Of a stretch of 64,000 nt of DNA, positions 56,185-64,000 are shown piece by piece; positions within the stretch are counted from its first letter, which is position 1; every line of letters begins with the position of its first letter. The stretch comes from Heligmosomoides polygyrus polygyrus (taxonomy: Eukaryota > Nematoda > Chromadorea > Rhabditida > Heligmosomidae): positions 28,438 through 92,437 of the forward strand of contig CANDYH010000046.1 in assembly GCA_947396885.1 (NCBI GenBank), given 5' to 3'. Below the pieces are notes generated by a model. That model did no database searches and was not told the origin of the DNA. It saw nothing but the letters and a program-made list of their open reading frames with translations. Both the position numbers and the translations under genes were made by a program.

Positions 56185-56819
56185 ACCTGTGATCCCGTTG
56201 ATTATCGACTTGTTGAGCGGGCGCTAGCGGTGTCTTCGTTCGCTCCTGTCGCGTGCCAGAGTGGTCCAATGGATCCTCCTCGCTCGAGGGACACGAAGAG
56301 CGTCACATCGGTCGTTCAATGCTTTCAGGAAGAAGTCCAATCAACGCGTTCGTGGGCGTCTTGGTGTTCTCTTGAAATCCCTCGGAATCCAGGCGGTGAC
56401 GGCTCGGGTCTAGCGGGTGCCTGCGAAGTTCATTACGTGTTGGCCCATCTTTTTTACGACGAGCGTGGCTCATGCAACAGCGTGCAAGAACCTGATCTTC
56501 GAACGTCCGCGAAGCTCGGAACTCCGCAGGCCTTCTCTCAGTTGATGAGTAGTGTCCTTCCGAGCATCGTCCTCTCGATTCCACGCTGCGGGACGTTGAT
56601 CGCGTGTTCATCCTGCTTTCGTATAGCCTAGGTTTCTGAGGCATACGTTAGCGCAGCAAGAAAAGTGGAGACGAATAGGTGGGCACGGAGTAGGACGTTC
56701 TTCGTCTTCTTCACGGCTTCTTCGACGCTCCTGAAAGCTCCACAAGCCGCGCGTTTCCTCCTGCTCAGCTCAGGCCCTAGGTCCTTGGCCATGTTGACTT
56801 CGCGACCCAGATACACGTA

Positions 56820-57705
56820 CCAGGCTGTCCAATAATTCCTGTCCGAAAATTTTCAAAATTCAATAATTTTCCTTAGAAGTGTTATAATATCAGGCAAGTG
56901 TAAAAACCTAGAAGGTTCTCCAGAGTTCCACGCTAGGGGTATATAAGGCGCAGTCGCCGGGTCTATCTACCAGTACAAGCTAAAATGGACCAAGGTCGAA
57001 TTCGTACGTTCGTGTACTACGAGTGGCTGCTGGGCAATGACACGGGCACCGCGGTCGCCAACAGCTGCAGAGCGTGCAAGGAGGATGCAGTGTCCCAACG
57101 CACAGTCAGGCGCTGGTTCAATCGTTTCGAGAGCGGCGACACGAGCCTCGAGGACAGGGAGCACCCGCTGAAGATCATGCTCTGCTGCTGGTGGGACGCC
57201 AAGGTCATGCTGTACTTCGAGCTGCTCCCGCAAGGCAGGACGCTCACCACCTCCATCTTCACCGATCAGCTCGAGAAACTAGCCGCCGCCATCCGAGAAA
57301 AGCGTCCCCGACGGGCGTCGGTCCGCCTGCTGCACGACAACGCGCGCCTCCACGTGGCGAAGGAGACCCAGCAGAGGTTGGCGACGCTCGGCTGGGAGAC
57401 GGTTGCCCATCCGCCGTATTCCCCGGATCTCGCCCCCTCGGACTACCTCTTGTTTCGCCCGCTGAAGCACCATTTGGCCGGAAGAAAATTCACCAACTAC
57501 GGCAACCTCAAGTCCGACATCGCGGACTTCTTCGAGTCGCAGCCCCGGAATTCTGGTCGAAGGGCATCGGCGACCTGCCCAATCGATGGGGCACTGTTGT
57601 GGATAACTGTGGTGATTATATTGTTGATTAGACTTGTTTTTCAATAAAGTTGAAAAAAAATTAAAAACGGTGAAATTTTTGGACAAGAATTATTGGACAG
57701 CCTGG
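56820..57705 (+). mobile_element. Internally deleted mariner, 886 bp
   Basis: Inverted ends CCAGGCTGTCCAATAATTC and GAATTATTGGACAGCCTGG with TA at 56818-56819 and 57706-57707. The site lies inside RTE copy R3; joining the flanks restores GATACACGTAGCTGGAGCA-type RTE sequence. About 400 bp of the usual 1.3 kb are missing from the transposase. Confidence 0.93.
56985..57640 (+). pseudogene. Mariner transposase, deleted and frameshifted
   Basis: Starts MDQGRIRTFVYYEWLLGNDT, with the HTH region ending in VRRWFNRFESGDTSLEDREH. The frame then jumps straight to MLCCWWDAKVMLYFELLPQG, so the middle, including the first catalytic Asp, is deleted without losing the frame. The remaining D34D pair is intact: LHDNARLHVA and YSPDLAPSDY, with 34 residues between the Asp residues. 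Near 57545 one indel shifts the frame; the correct C-terminus (FWSKGIGDLPNRWGTVVDN) is in another frame. No active enzyme can be made, but a deletion copy with intact ends could be moved in trans. Confidence 0.9.
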
Positions 57706-58109
57706 TAGCTGGAGCACATCAACAACTTGTCCGTTCGTCATGAACATCGTCTTCGTAAGGTTCAGTTGCAGTCAACGTTCCCACATACACGATCGAAGTC
57801 GGTCAGCATTCCCGCCGCCTGACTGATGGTCGGTGTTATGAGCACGATGTCGTCAGCGAAGCGAAGATGGTGAAGTTGCCGGCCGTCGACCTTCACTCCC
57901 ATGTCGACCCATTTCAGTTCGCGCATGACGTTTTCGAGGGTGGCACTGAATACCTTCGGGGATATGATATCCCCTTGCCGAACCCGCCCTTCACGTAGAT
58001 GACGTCGTCATTGTAGAATGGTGAAATCTTGGTTATGAATCCACTGTACAGCTCTCGAAATACTCTGATGTACTGAGATAACAAAAAAAAAGAAAAAAAT
58101 GATATAACA

Positions 58110-58400
58110 TTCATTAATGAGCAAAAGTGTTTAGCAATAAGAAACTGGAAGGCAAATGACAATCGTAGCACAAAAAACCGTCACAAATTCCGTCAAAATT
58201 TCTGAAAAAATCTGTCGACTCGTTAAACTGGCTTTCAACGGGAAATGCCCGTTAAGTCGTCGACGGTCAAATGTGCACTCATCGTGCGAGCGCAACGGAT
58301 GGAGGAGACATCTTCCTACCTGACCTGCAGGTTTTCGCTGCTAGTGAAGACCTGCTCCGTCGCTGTTGAAATACGCTGCCCACTGCCTTGGTGGTGTTGA
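58110..58400. repeat. Duplicated 5' flank of LPDEV copy 3
   Basis: Counterpart of 33361-33640. The left edge of the duplicated block coincides with the RTE 5' truncation point and an A-rich run (58083-58100). Confidence 0.6.
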
Positions 58401-58439
58401 AAGTAAGGGCGCTGTACATTACCGTCTAATGCATTTCAG

Positions 58440-59284
58440 TGTGTGGCGACCCCGACTCCCCTCCCAGATGAGGTGTACGCCATGCTGTCGAAGGTCAGAA
58501 CTGCTGCGCTCAATATGAGGTTCGTCGAATACGACACGGCCCGAAGAGTGTTAGAAACGATCTCTTTGCAACCAGAATCCTGTATTACCCTTTGGGACAT
58601 GTCGAGAGGTGACGAGTGAGGTCTTTTCTTTATTATTTTTTGTTACTGCCGTAGAGCAATTCTTCTCTCGATCTGGCTCGCTTTCATTTACAAAGCACTT
58701 TAAAAACTGTAACTTACCATATCGACCTGCACATCTATCACGAAGGCAACAAGTGTGTTCAGGTGCCCAATTCTTCAGCATAGCCTCGTGGTCAACTGCA
58801 GGATGCTGACCTACATAGTGAAAAGCGACCATAAGTTCCGGAGGGCGCTCTACGGAATGTTGGACGCGGATCATGTCACATTAAGCGTAAACCCCTCCCC
58901 TAAGCTAAGTCGCTTAGTGAAAGAGATAGTTGAGGTTGGGCTAGAATGGTGGTCGCTTCTACTGAACTGTGCAGTGAATTATTGTAATTTTGCAGAGATA
59001 TTCGAAGGAACAACCCGGAAGGGCGCGTTTCCTTGGAGATGGGCCCGAGACGGGATATGACTTATGCTACGAGTTCGAGGTCAGTCGTTCTGTATGGGGC
59101 CTGCAGTCTTGACCTTTTGCACCTGTACCTTCACGAGAAAGTGCTCCGATCATTTCAGAACGTCGATAGAGATGCACCTGGGCGAACTAATCAATCGCGA
59201 TCGATATTCGTTAAGCACGCTTACCCTCTGGCTCATCCAACATACTTTAGGGCTTATATTATTTCAAGTGATAAGAATGACTGA
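58440..59284 (+). CDS. LPDEV family gene, copy 3 (four exons)
   Basis: Exons 58440-58615, 58763-58934, 58996-59079 and 59159-59284 join in phases 2, 0, 0 to 185 residues with a TGA stop. Motifs: PLPDEVYAML, DTARRVLETISLQPESCITL, ILQHSLVVNCRML, LDADHVTLSVNPSPKLSRLV, RARFLGDGPETGYDL and DAPGRTNQSRSIFVKHAYPL. Exon C is five codons longer than in copies 1 and 2. Introns and flanks are close to copy 2, so these two are the younger pair. The upstream exon has an intact GTAAGG donor (58403), but its frame contains a TGA. It lies between two RTE copies. No known domain; function unknown. Confidence 0.6.
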
Positions 59285-59694
59285 AGAAGCCCAATTCATT
59301 GTTATGTTGTCTGACTGAACTGAATGGATAAAGATGTAGCAGCGTCTTGGTGGACATTCGCGGAGAGCGTTCATTTTGGATGACAGACTGCGATGGATTG
59401 GGATGTGCTCAGTCCTTTCCTTCACGGGGAGTGTTACAGCCAAATTTCAGTTCAAACAGTTTAACGTCGGAGCACAACGCAGTGTTATGACAGATATCAT
59501 CTTCTACATAAAATATGGCTTTCCGGCGGTGAAAATGGCCTGCTAGATGGCCCCTATGGTGTATGTAAGTACACCCTATTATTAGGAGGTTGTATACTTT
59601 GAACTGAAGGATCGCACTAGGGGACGATCGATGGGCGAGTGTAAGATCTGGGAATTCGTCGACGTTCATTCCGTTTAACATTGATCATAAACTC
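59285..59694. repeat. Duplicated 3' flank of LPDEV copy 3
   Basis: 59290-59480 matches 34690-34810 (GATAAAGATGTAGCAGCGTC, GGAGAGCGTTCATTTTGGA, TTCCTTCACG). Similarity is then lost; 59480-59694 has no recognised feature. Confidence 0.6.
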
Positions 59695-60720
59695 CTCTGT
59701 TTACCGCTGAACTCCTCGTTTTACACGCCGACGATGACGTCATTGTAGAATGGTGAGTCCTGAACCCGTTGCATCGCTTACGGAACATGCCGAGGTACAG
59801 GATGGGGACGTCCTGTCTGACCAGGGCTTCGATTACTACTTCATCAGGCTCAATCGGGTTGAATTTACTATTCAGTTGTACTTTCGCCTCGATGAGCTTC
59901 GAAACGGTGGTCGTGTACGTGTAAAACTGTGTACGTGGTCGATCGTGCTGAGTACTCTCCGAAATCCTGCTCGTTCGCATGGCTGTCCTTCGTCCAGCGT
60001 TCGACTCGAGTGAACCGGTTATAGACTTCGGAAAGCAGGCAGATCGGACGATAGTTGCCAGTGTCGTGCACGTCTCCCTTACTGTACAGCAATACGGTCT
60101 TGCAGGTCTTCCAGTGAGAAGGAACCTTGCATTCCGACAAGTAGCGTGTGAGGATCCGCGTCAGGGTGATGAGCGTGTCGGGACCGGGTGCTGTACGTTT
60201 CTTCACCAACTAGAAGTTATATCGGGTCTCGGAAAGGGGGAGAGCAGAGGACACGGCACATTCATCCAGCGGAAGATGGCATGATGGCATGGGAGCAGGT
60301 GGACGTGGCCATCGAAGAGATCGGTGTAGAGTAGTGAGTGGCTTCGACGCTTAAGGTCCTCCTTTATCTGTATAGCAGCGCGAGTTCGGACGTCAGCTGA
60401 TGCTCGTGCTGCTCCACCCTGGTGTATCAGCTCGAGAGTTTCAGGAGACAAACGTCTCTTGGTGTCTTCAGATTTTCGGCACCCTTACAACTATCGCGGA
60501 GATGGCGCACGAAGCGGTCATATTCCTCGCCGATGTTGTCCATGATGGTATCTTCCCAAAGGCCAGAAGAGAGGCGAGAAGGTTCCATTTGAGGTCGTTC
60601 TGGGACCCCTCTTCTTGAACCTCGCCTCCTTCTCTTCATTGCACGAAAAGCGGAACCTCGCGCGGAGGAAGCGGTGGTGTGATCTCGTGTAGAACTTGGG
60701 GGCAGATAAGATATAGGGCA
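59695..60720 (-). mobile_element. RTE copy R4, fragment
   Basis: On the - strand 60640-60430 gives LSSGLWEDTIMDN, EEYDRFVRHLRDSCKGAENL; 60209-59868 gives KKRTAPGPDT and LTRILTRYLSECKVPSHWKT and NYRPICLLSEVYNRFTR. This is the linker and RT start of the 24-kb RTE. The 3' half is absent; it overlaps R3 in the RELYSGF segment, so it is a separate copy and not the other half of R3. Confidence 0.82.
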
Positions 60721-61440
60721 GGCAATAACTTGCGGTTAAAGATGATTTGGTCGATCTTGTTGTAAACAGGCCTAATCTATCCTCATATATTCTATTCGTA
60801 ATTTACTAATCTACTAATAAGGCAATCTTAGTAATAGAAGGCTGAAATGGTAGAATTATACTCCTACAAGTGCGAGACACGCCTAACGGAGCTGGCGAAC
60901 GGTAGCTCGAGCGAGCACAGGGAGTTAATAGATAGTAGAGCAATAATATAAGTTTTCGGAATCTTACAAGTACATACTTGAGCAGGAAGCCGGCGCATTG
61001 GTCAGGGGTGAGGCGATTTTTTAATTTGTAGTTTTGACAGCAATTTTTCGCAGTTGTTTCTGCTAATTCTAACACTAATACGCAAGCTAAAAATGGTAGT
61101 AAGTTAGGAATTTAATAAAAATTCAAACGATGCAAGCTTTCTGTTGGAATTCCAGGCATAAGCTTAAGTATAGTATTTGAATTTACAGTTTTTTGACTTT
61201 CCTGAAACGTGTTTAGTTTGGTTAATAAGATGTTTTACTAGCAAAAAGCCGTGAAAAAAAGAAATAGAAAGAAGAATGTTCAGCTTAAGCTGAAAATTAC
61301 ACACCTTTAATTAATATTGAATCACATCTGATTAACATTAGCAGAAAAGCTTCAAGAAATTTAGTTGTACTGCACTACAGTTCAGGTGACTCTTACGATT
61401 TACGGTTTACGAAATTTCGAATTTCATTTACGCACACCCC
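60721..61440. mobile_element. Second hAT-like family, right-end fragment
   Basis: 60985-61437 corresponds to 22940-23345, ending at ACGCACACCCCTG. 60721-60985 contains a short remainder of RTE sequence and AT-rich spacer. Confidence 0.45.
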
Positions 61441-62109
61441 TGATAAGCATACGCTTGACCGTTCCCTTGTAAGCGTTTTTTGGATCATTTACCTTCATTC
61501 ATACGTCTTATTTTTCGCCTTTCTATCGTAAGGCCTATCATATGATCCCGCCTGGTGCACGGCCGAATGTTTCTACAAGTCTTTCCTCTTCCCTCGTCTA
61601 CTGAAATGATGAATGGAAGCATAATTTTCACAATTTCATAGGACCCGAGAGATAGATTTAGATTTTATGTTTTCTCTAACAAGGGAACTGTCTGAACGGT
61701 ACGCAGGAACGGCGAGAACGAGTACTAAAGAAGGAATCTCCATCCTCCAAATACTAACAGATCTAATCGTTGTTTCTTCGATTGAAAAGCTTTGCTTTAT
61801 AGCGGGTTATAGTATTTCCGTGTAGTTGCCTCAAAATGGCCATTATTTTTGCGCCATCCTACATAGTACAAGCGGCTAAGCCATCAGTTTGTCAGTCTGT
61901 CTGTGCCTGCCTGCCTGTCTGTCTATTATACTGTTTGTCTCCGTATCTCTTTGACCACCTGGTTGTCTGTCTGTCGCTATATTCAAAGACAAGGGGAGCC
62001 GAGGAGAATTACTATTACCATGGAAATTACGCGAATGTGGTGGCTGATCAACTCAATTTAAAAGAAAACTTTACTCTTCGTAGAGAGTGCTGAAAAGTCG
62101 TTTCTCTTG
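61441..62109. repeat. Spacer with degenerate (CTGT)n
   Basis: A diverged CTGT/CTGC microsatellite occupies 61890-61975. Elsewhere no feature was supported; this is the 3' flank of the - strand secreted-protein gene. Confidence 0.6.
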
Positions 62110-62682
62110 TTACGCGCTCTTGTCACGAAGCTGTTCGCAGGTGACCAGCGCTCGCTCGAAGTCGCTGTCCTCAAGAGGAGTGTACTTCTCCCCGTCGATC
62201 ATGTACGGAATCGAAGTAACTTCTTCGCCATTGCTGTCGAAGACCTAAACGCATCGCTCTAACACCTACACGCGAAGGCACTTCCGTTTGCCACAGAACA
62301 GTTGCTAAGAGTGAAAACCTACGTTCAATTGCTTGAAAGTCACCGAAGCTCCATTGTTATATTGATCGATTTCCACTAGCTCCAATGTGAACAAAGGCAG
62401 CTAAAGCTTACATGATTCTTAATCTTGCGATCAAATGCAGATACTTAAGCGGCTCACACGAATGTTATTAGTGTCTTTAGGGTCGACATGATCCAGGTTC
62501 GGATTCGGTGTCGCTCCTCTGAGGATGACAATCATCTCTTTGATTGCCTTGGCATGCACCGCGTCCAACGGTTGACCTCGATGGTATGTCTTCACATGTG
62601 ATTTCACATGGCTGCATGAGGGTCCAGAGGGTGCAGCTAGGAGCAGTACCGGTACGACGAGAAATATGATGACGTAGCGCAT
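62110..62682 (-). CDS. Secreted protein, three exons, unknown family
   Basis: On the - strand exon 1 is 62682-62460, exon 2 62375-62323 and exon 3 62244-62110 (TAA), phases 1 and 0, giving 136 residues. Residues 1-20 (MRYVIIFLVVPVLLLAAPSG) are a clear signal peptide. The mature chain has HVKTYHRGQPLDAVHAKAIK, an EIDQYNNGASVTFKQLN segment (exon 2) and VFDSNGEEVTSIPYMIDGEK with one late Cys pairing candidate (CEQL) to the N-terminal Cys. The ATG directly follows TTTCCAG, a likely spliced-leader acceptor, so the start is chosen there rather than at the upstream in-frame GTG. TATA-like motifs lie just upstream. The donor of exon 1 (GTGTGA) is unusual. No family recognised; extracellular role inferred. 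Confidence 0.65.
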
Positions 62683-62715
62683 CTGGAAATTCACGAAACT
62701 CTAGAACTGCGCACC

Positions 62716-62740
62716 TTATAAAAGTGGATGTCCTTATACC
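62716..62740 (-). promoter_or_regulatory. TATA-like motifs upstream of the secreted-protein gene
   Basis: On the - strand GGTATAAGG (62740-62732) and CTTTTATAA (62724-62716) lie 34-58 bases before the ATG. The first would place transcription start near 62705, leaving a very short outron before the TTTCCAG acceptor. Either could be the true box. Confidence 0.4.
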
Positions 62741-63249
62741 GACCTTTGAAATTGCATACATTCTCTCGCGACTAATTTTGCTCAGCGTGATAGATAGCTA
62801 GGGCGATTACAGGTAAGGTCCAACCCTTTTTCACTCTCACGTAACTTGGTGGCACTTTTTGCTGTAGAGATGACCGAACAGCAGTTTTGAGGATTCATCA
62901 CTGCCCACGCCATTATTTATCCCCGCCGCCTACAGTGGTTTTCTATTGTTCGAAAGAAATACGCCGAGACTCTCGAAAACGTTCAAAATAATTCAACCCG
63001 AAATTTTGTAATGAGCTTCCTTCTGATTGGTAGGAGAAGCATTGCTGACCTAAGTATTCCCTTAAAGATTCTCACGAATAAGCACCACATAAACTGCTGC
63101 AAATTTTCGGCGGCCAAGTGGTAGCAACAAGAAGTAGGGTTTGTATAGATGCTAACATTGCAAGGAGTGCACGGAATCTACATTTTTGATATATGGAAGA
63201 TTGCGGCAGCTCTACTTACTGCTCGCTGAAAACGAAAATCTCTCGTATA
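62741..63249. other. Unassigned spacer
   Basis: Divergent 5' flank of the secreted-protein gene. No other feature was supported. Confidence 0.3.
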
Positions 63250-63720
63250 TCCAGTTTCACGTCAAATTGGACATTCTTATAAGCAAGCCTAACACTTCTG
63301 AAAACATGCTGAACATCTTCCAGATTGAAACGAGTTTCGTTCGTATTACGCTAAAAACTCCCCAAGAGGACTAAAATAAATTTTTGTTCGAGAAAATTTT
63401 TTATCTTAAGTTTCTTTGAAGTTTAAAGCCACCGAACCAATAAATGAGCCCACCGTTTGAAATTTTATAGATTTTTTTTAAAGAAAATGATGATTTAAAG
63501 TTTGTTTTAAAGAGTAAAAAGGCGGTTATTTTTTGTGCCACATATGTCAAACACTCCGTGAAAAAATCGTTCTAACGATCTTGGAGGTTTTGAACTCTAA
63601 CCTGTAGGAAGCTCGTCTCGATATGGAAGTTCTTCAGTTTGATTTCGGAAGCATTAGGTTTCCGAAGAAGAGAATCTGCTTTCTAATTTCACGTAGAAAT
63701 CATGTATGTATGTATATGTA
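63250..63720. mobile_element. GGACAC element, copy D
   Basis: Starts TTCACGTCAAATTGGACATT and follows copies A and B through ACTTCTGAAAA, GATTGAAACGAG and AACTCCCC. It is shorter, ending near 63700 with TTTCACGTAGAAATCATG and a TATG microsatellite. Confidence 0.6.
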
Positions 63721-63732
63721 TGTGTGTATATA

Positions 63733-64000
63733 TTAGGTTGTTGCGAAAGTTTTTGCCATTTTTTGAATGCGCTTTTTTCTCACTAACGCTACCCAACCCA
63801 TCTTTTATTCACATAAAGGGATCAGGTATGTATAAGTATACTATTATTGCTAGCTACTCACTCAGCCCGTTCTAGAAAAATGGATCTTTCAAAGGAGTAC
63901 ATCCGAGGTCTCTTATTGTATGACTTCAAATTTGGTGGGTCAGAAGCAGTTTCCTGTCGTTGCATCAATGGTGCATCTGGGTAGGGCACAGTGTCTGATC
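63733..64000 (+). mobile_element. Mariner element, left part (runs off the window)
   Basis: Begins TTAGGTTGTTGCGAAAGTTT after TA (63731-63732), the classic mariner terminus. The right end lies beyond the window. The terminus differs from those at 20252 and 56820, so three mariner lineages are present. Confidence 0.88.
63880..64000 (+). pseudogene. Mariner transposase N-terminus with stop
   Basis: ATG at 63880 opens MDLSKEYIRGLLLYDFKFGG and SEAVSCRCINGASG, matching the first helix-turn-helix of mariner transposases (M-LS-EHIRG-LLYEFK-G). A TAG at 63981 falls where the family has Glu or Gly before GTVSD, which follows in frame. The rest is outside the window. Confidence 0.85.

Larger units (their letters stand above)
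56185..58078 (-). mobile_element. RTE copy R3, 5' truncated, with a mariner insertion
   Basis: The 3' end at 56185 has the TCACCTGTGATCCCGTTGAT signature of the full-length copy. On the - strand 56816-56628 reads YLGREVNMAKDLGPELSRRK and LRAHLFVSTFLAALTYASET, the latter showing the Tyr codon that is a stop in the 24-kb copy. After the mariner the RT continues (57706-58078: LHHLRFADDIVL, ISPFYNDDVI). The 5' end breaks at 58078 next to an A-rich run. Confidence 0.87.

Noticed and set aside
56185..60720. One RTE interrupted by the LPDEV copy 3 gene
   Set aside because: Both flanking RTE pieces contain the RELYSGF segment, so they overlap and are two separate truncated copies.

Overview
The window reads as nuclear DNA of a nematode, most likely a clade V strongylid such as a hookworm. 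The evidence is short GT-AG introns with TTTCAG-type acceptors, a likely trans-splice acceptor directly before an ATG, RTE and mariner families of the kind common in hookworms, and a very high load of nested mobile DNA. No bacterial operon, phage or CRISPR logic is present, and most long open frames belong to transposons. The species assignment is inference from sequence character.

Host genes are few. Two small secreted-protein genes can be assembled exon by exon: 4968-5299 (+, two exons, 94 aa) and 62110-62682 (-, three exons, 136 aa). A tandem family with no recognised domain, here called the LPDEV family, has three four-exon copies at 8018-10150, 33706-34687 and 58440-59284, spaced about 25 kb apart on the + strand. 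A second family with an F-box-like first exon has copies at 16516-18788 (broken) and 49555-55139. A histone H4 pseudogene (1604-1815) and a SURF4/sft-4 pseudogene fragment (15728-16015) are also present.

The array looks built from a unit of LPDEV gene, then a 1.1-kb GGACAC-motif element, then RTE-B remnants, then F-box-like gene. The block downstream of the LPDEV gene recurs at 10.16-13.1 kb and 34.94-38.74 kb. Transposons have since inserted into introns and spacers.

Mobile DNA by region. 20.3-21.5 kb holds a full-length decayed mariner. 23.7-33.0 kb is a Naiad-type Penelope-like element (GIY-YIG domain before the RT) on the - strand. It is split by a full-length RTE (23803-27233, 10-bp target duplication) and by a 5'-truncated CR1-like LINE (about 29541-32175), and the LINE carries a TTAA-flanked MITE. 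39.4-44.2 kb holds an RTE 3' end, several Tourist/PIF-like MITEs with TTA/TAA duplications, and a three-level nest of RTE-B, GGACAC element and long-TIR foldback element. 47.4-48.6 kb is a second long-TIR foldback element. 50.5-54.3 kb is a MITE complex split by a 2.7-kb hAT element (8-bp duplication) that itself contains an RTE copy. 56.2-60.7 kb has two RTE copies flanking the third LPDEV gene, one of them hit by a mariner (56820-57705). A third mariner starts at 63733 and runs off the end.

The best candidates for something undescribed are the LPDEV/F-box-like array, the long-TIR foldback elements that carry a correctly spaced tRNA-like Pol III promoter in each arm, and the in-frame chimera of a GIY-YIG endonuclease with a CR1 reverse transcriptase.
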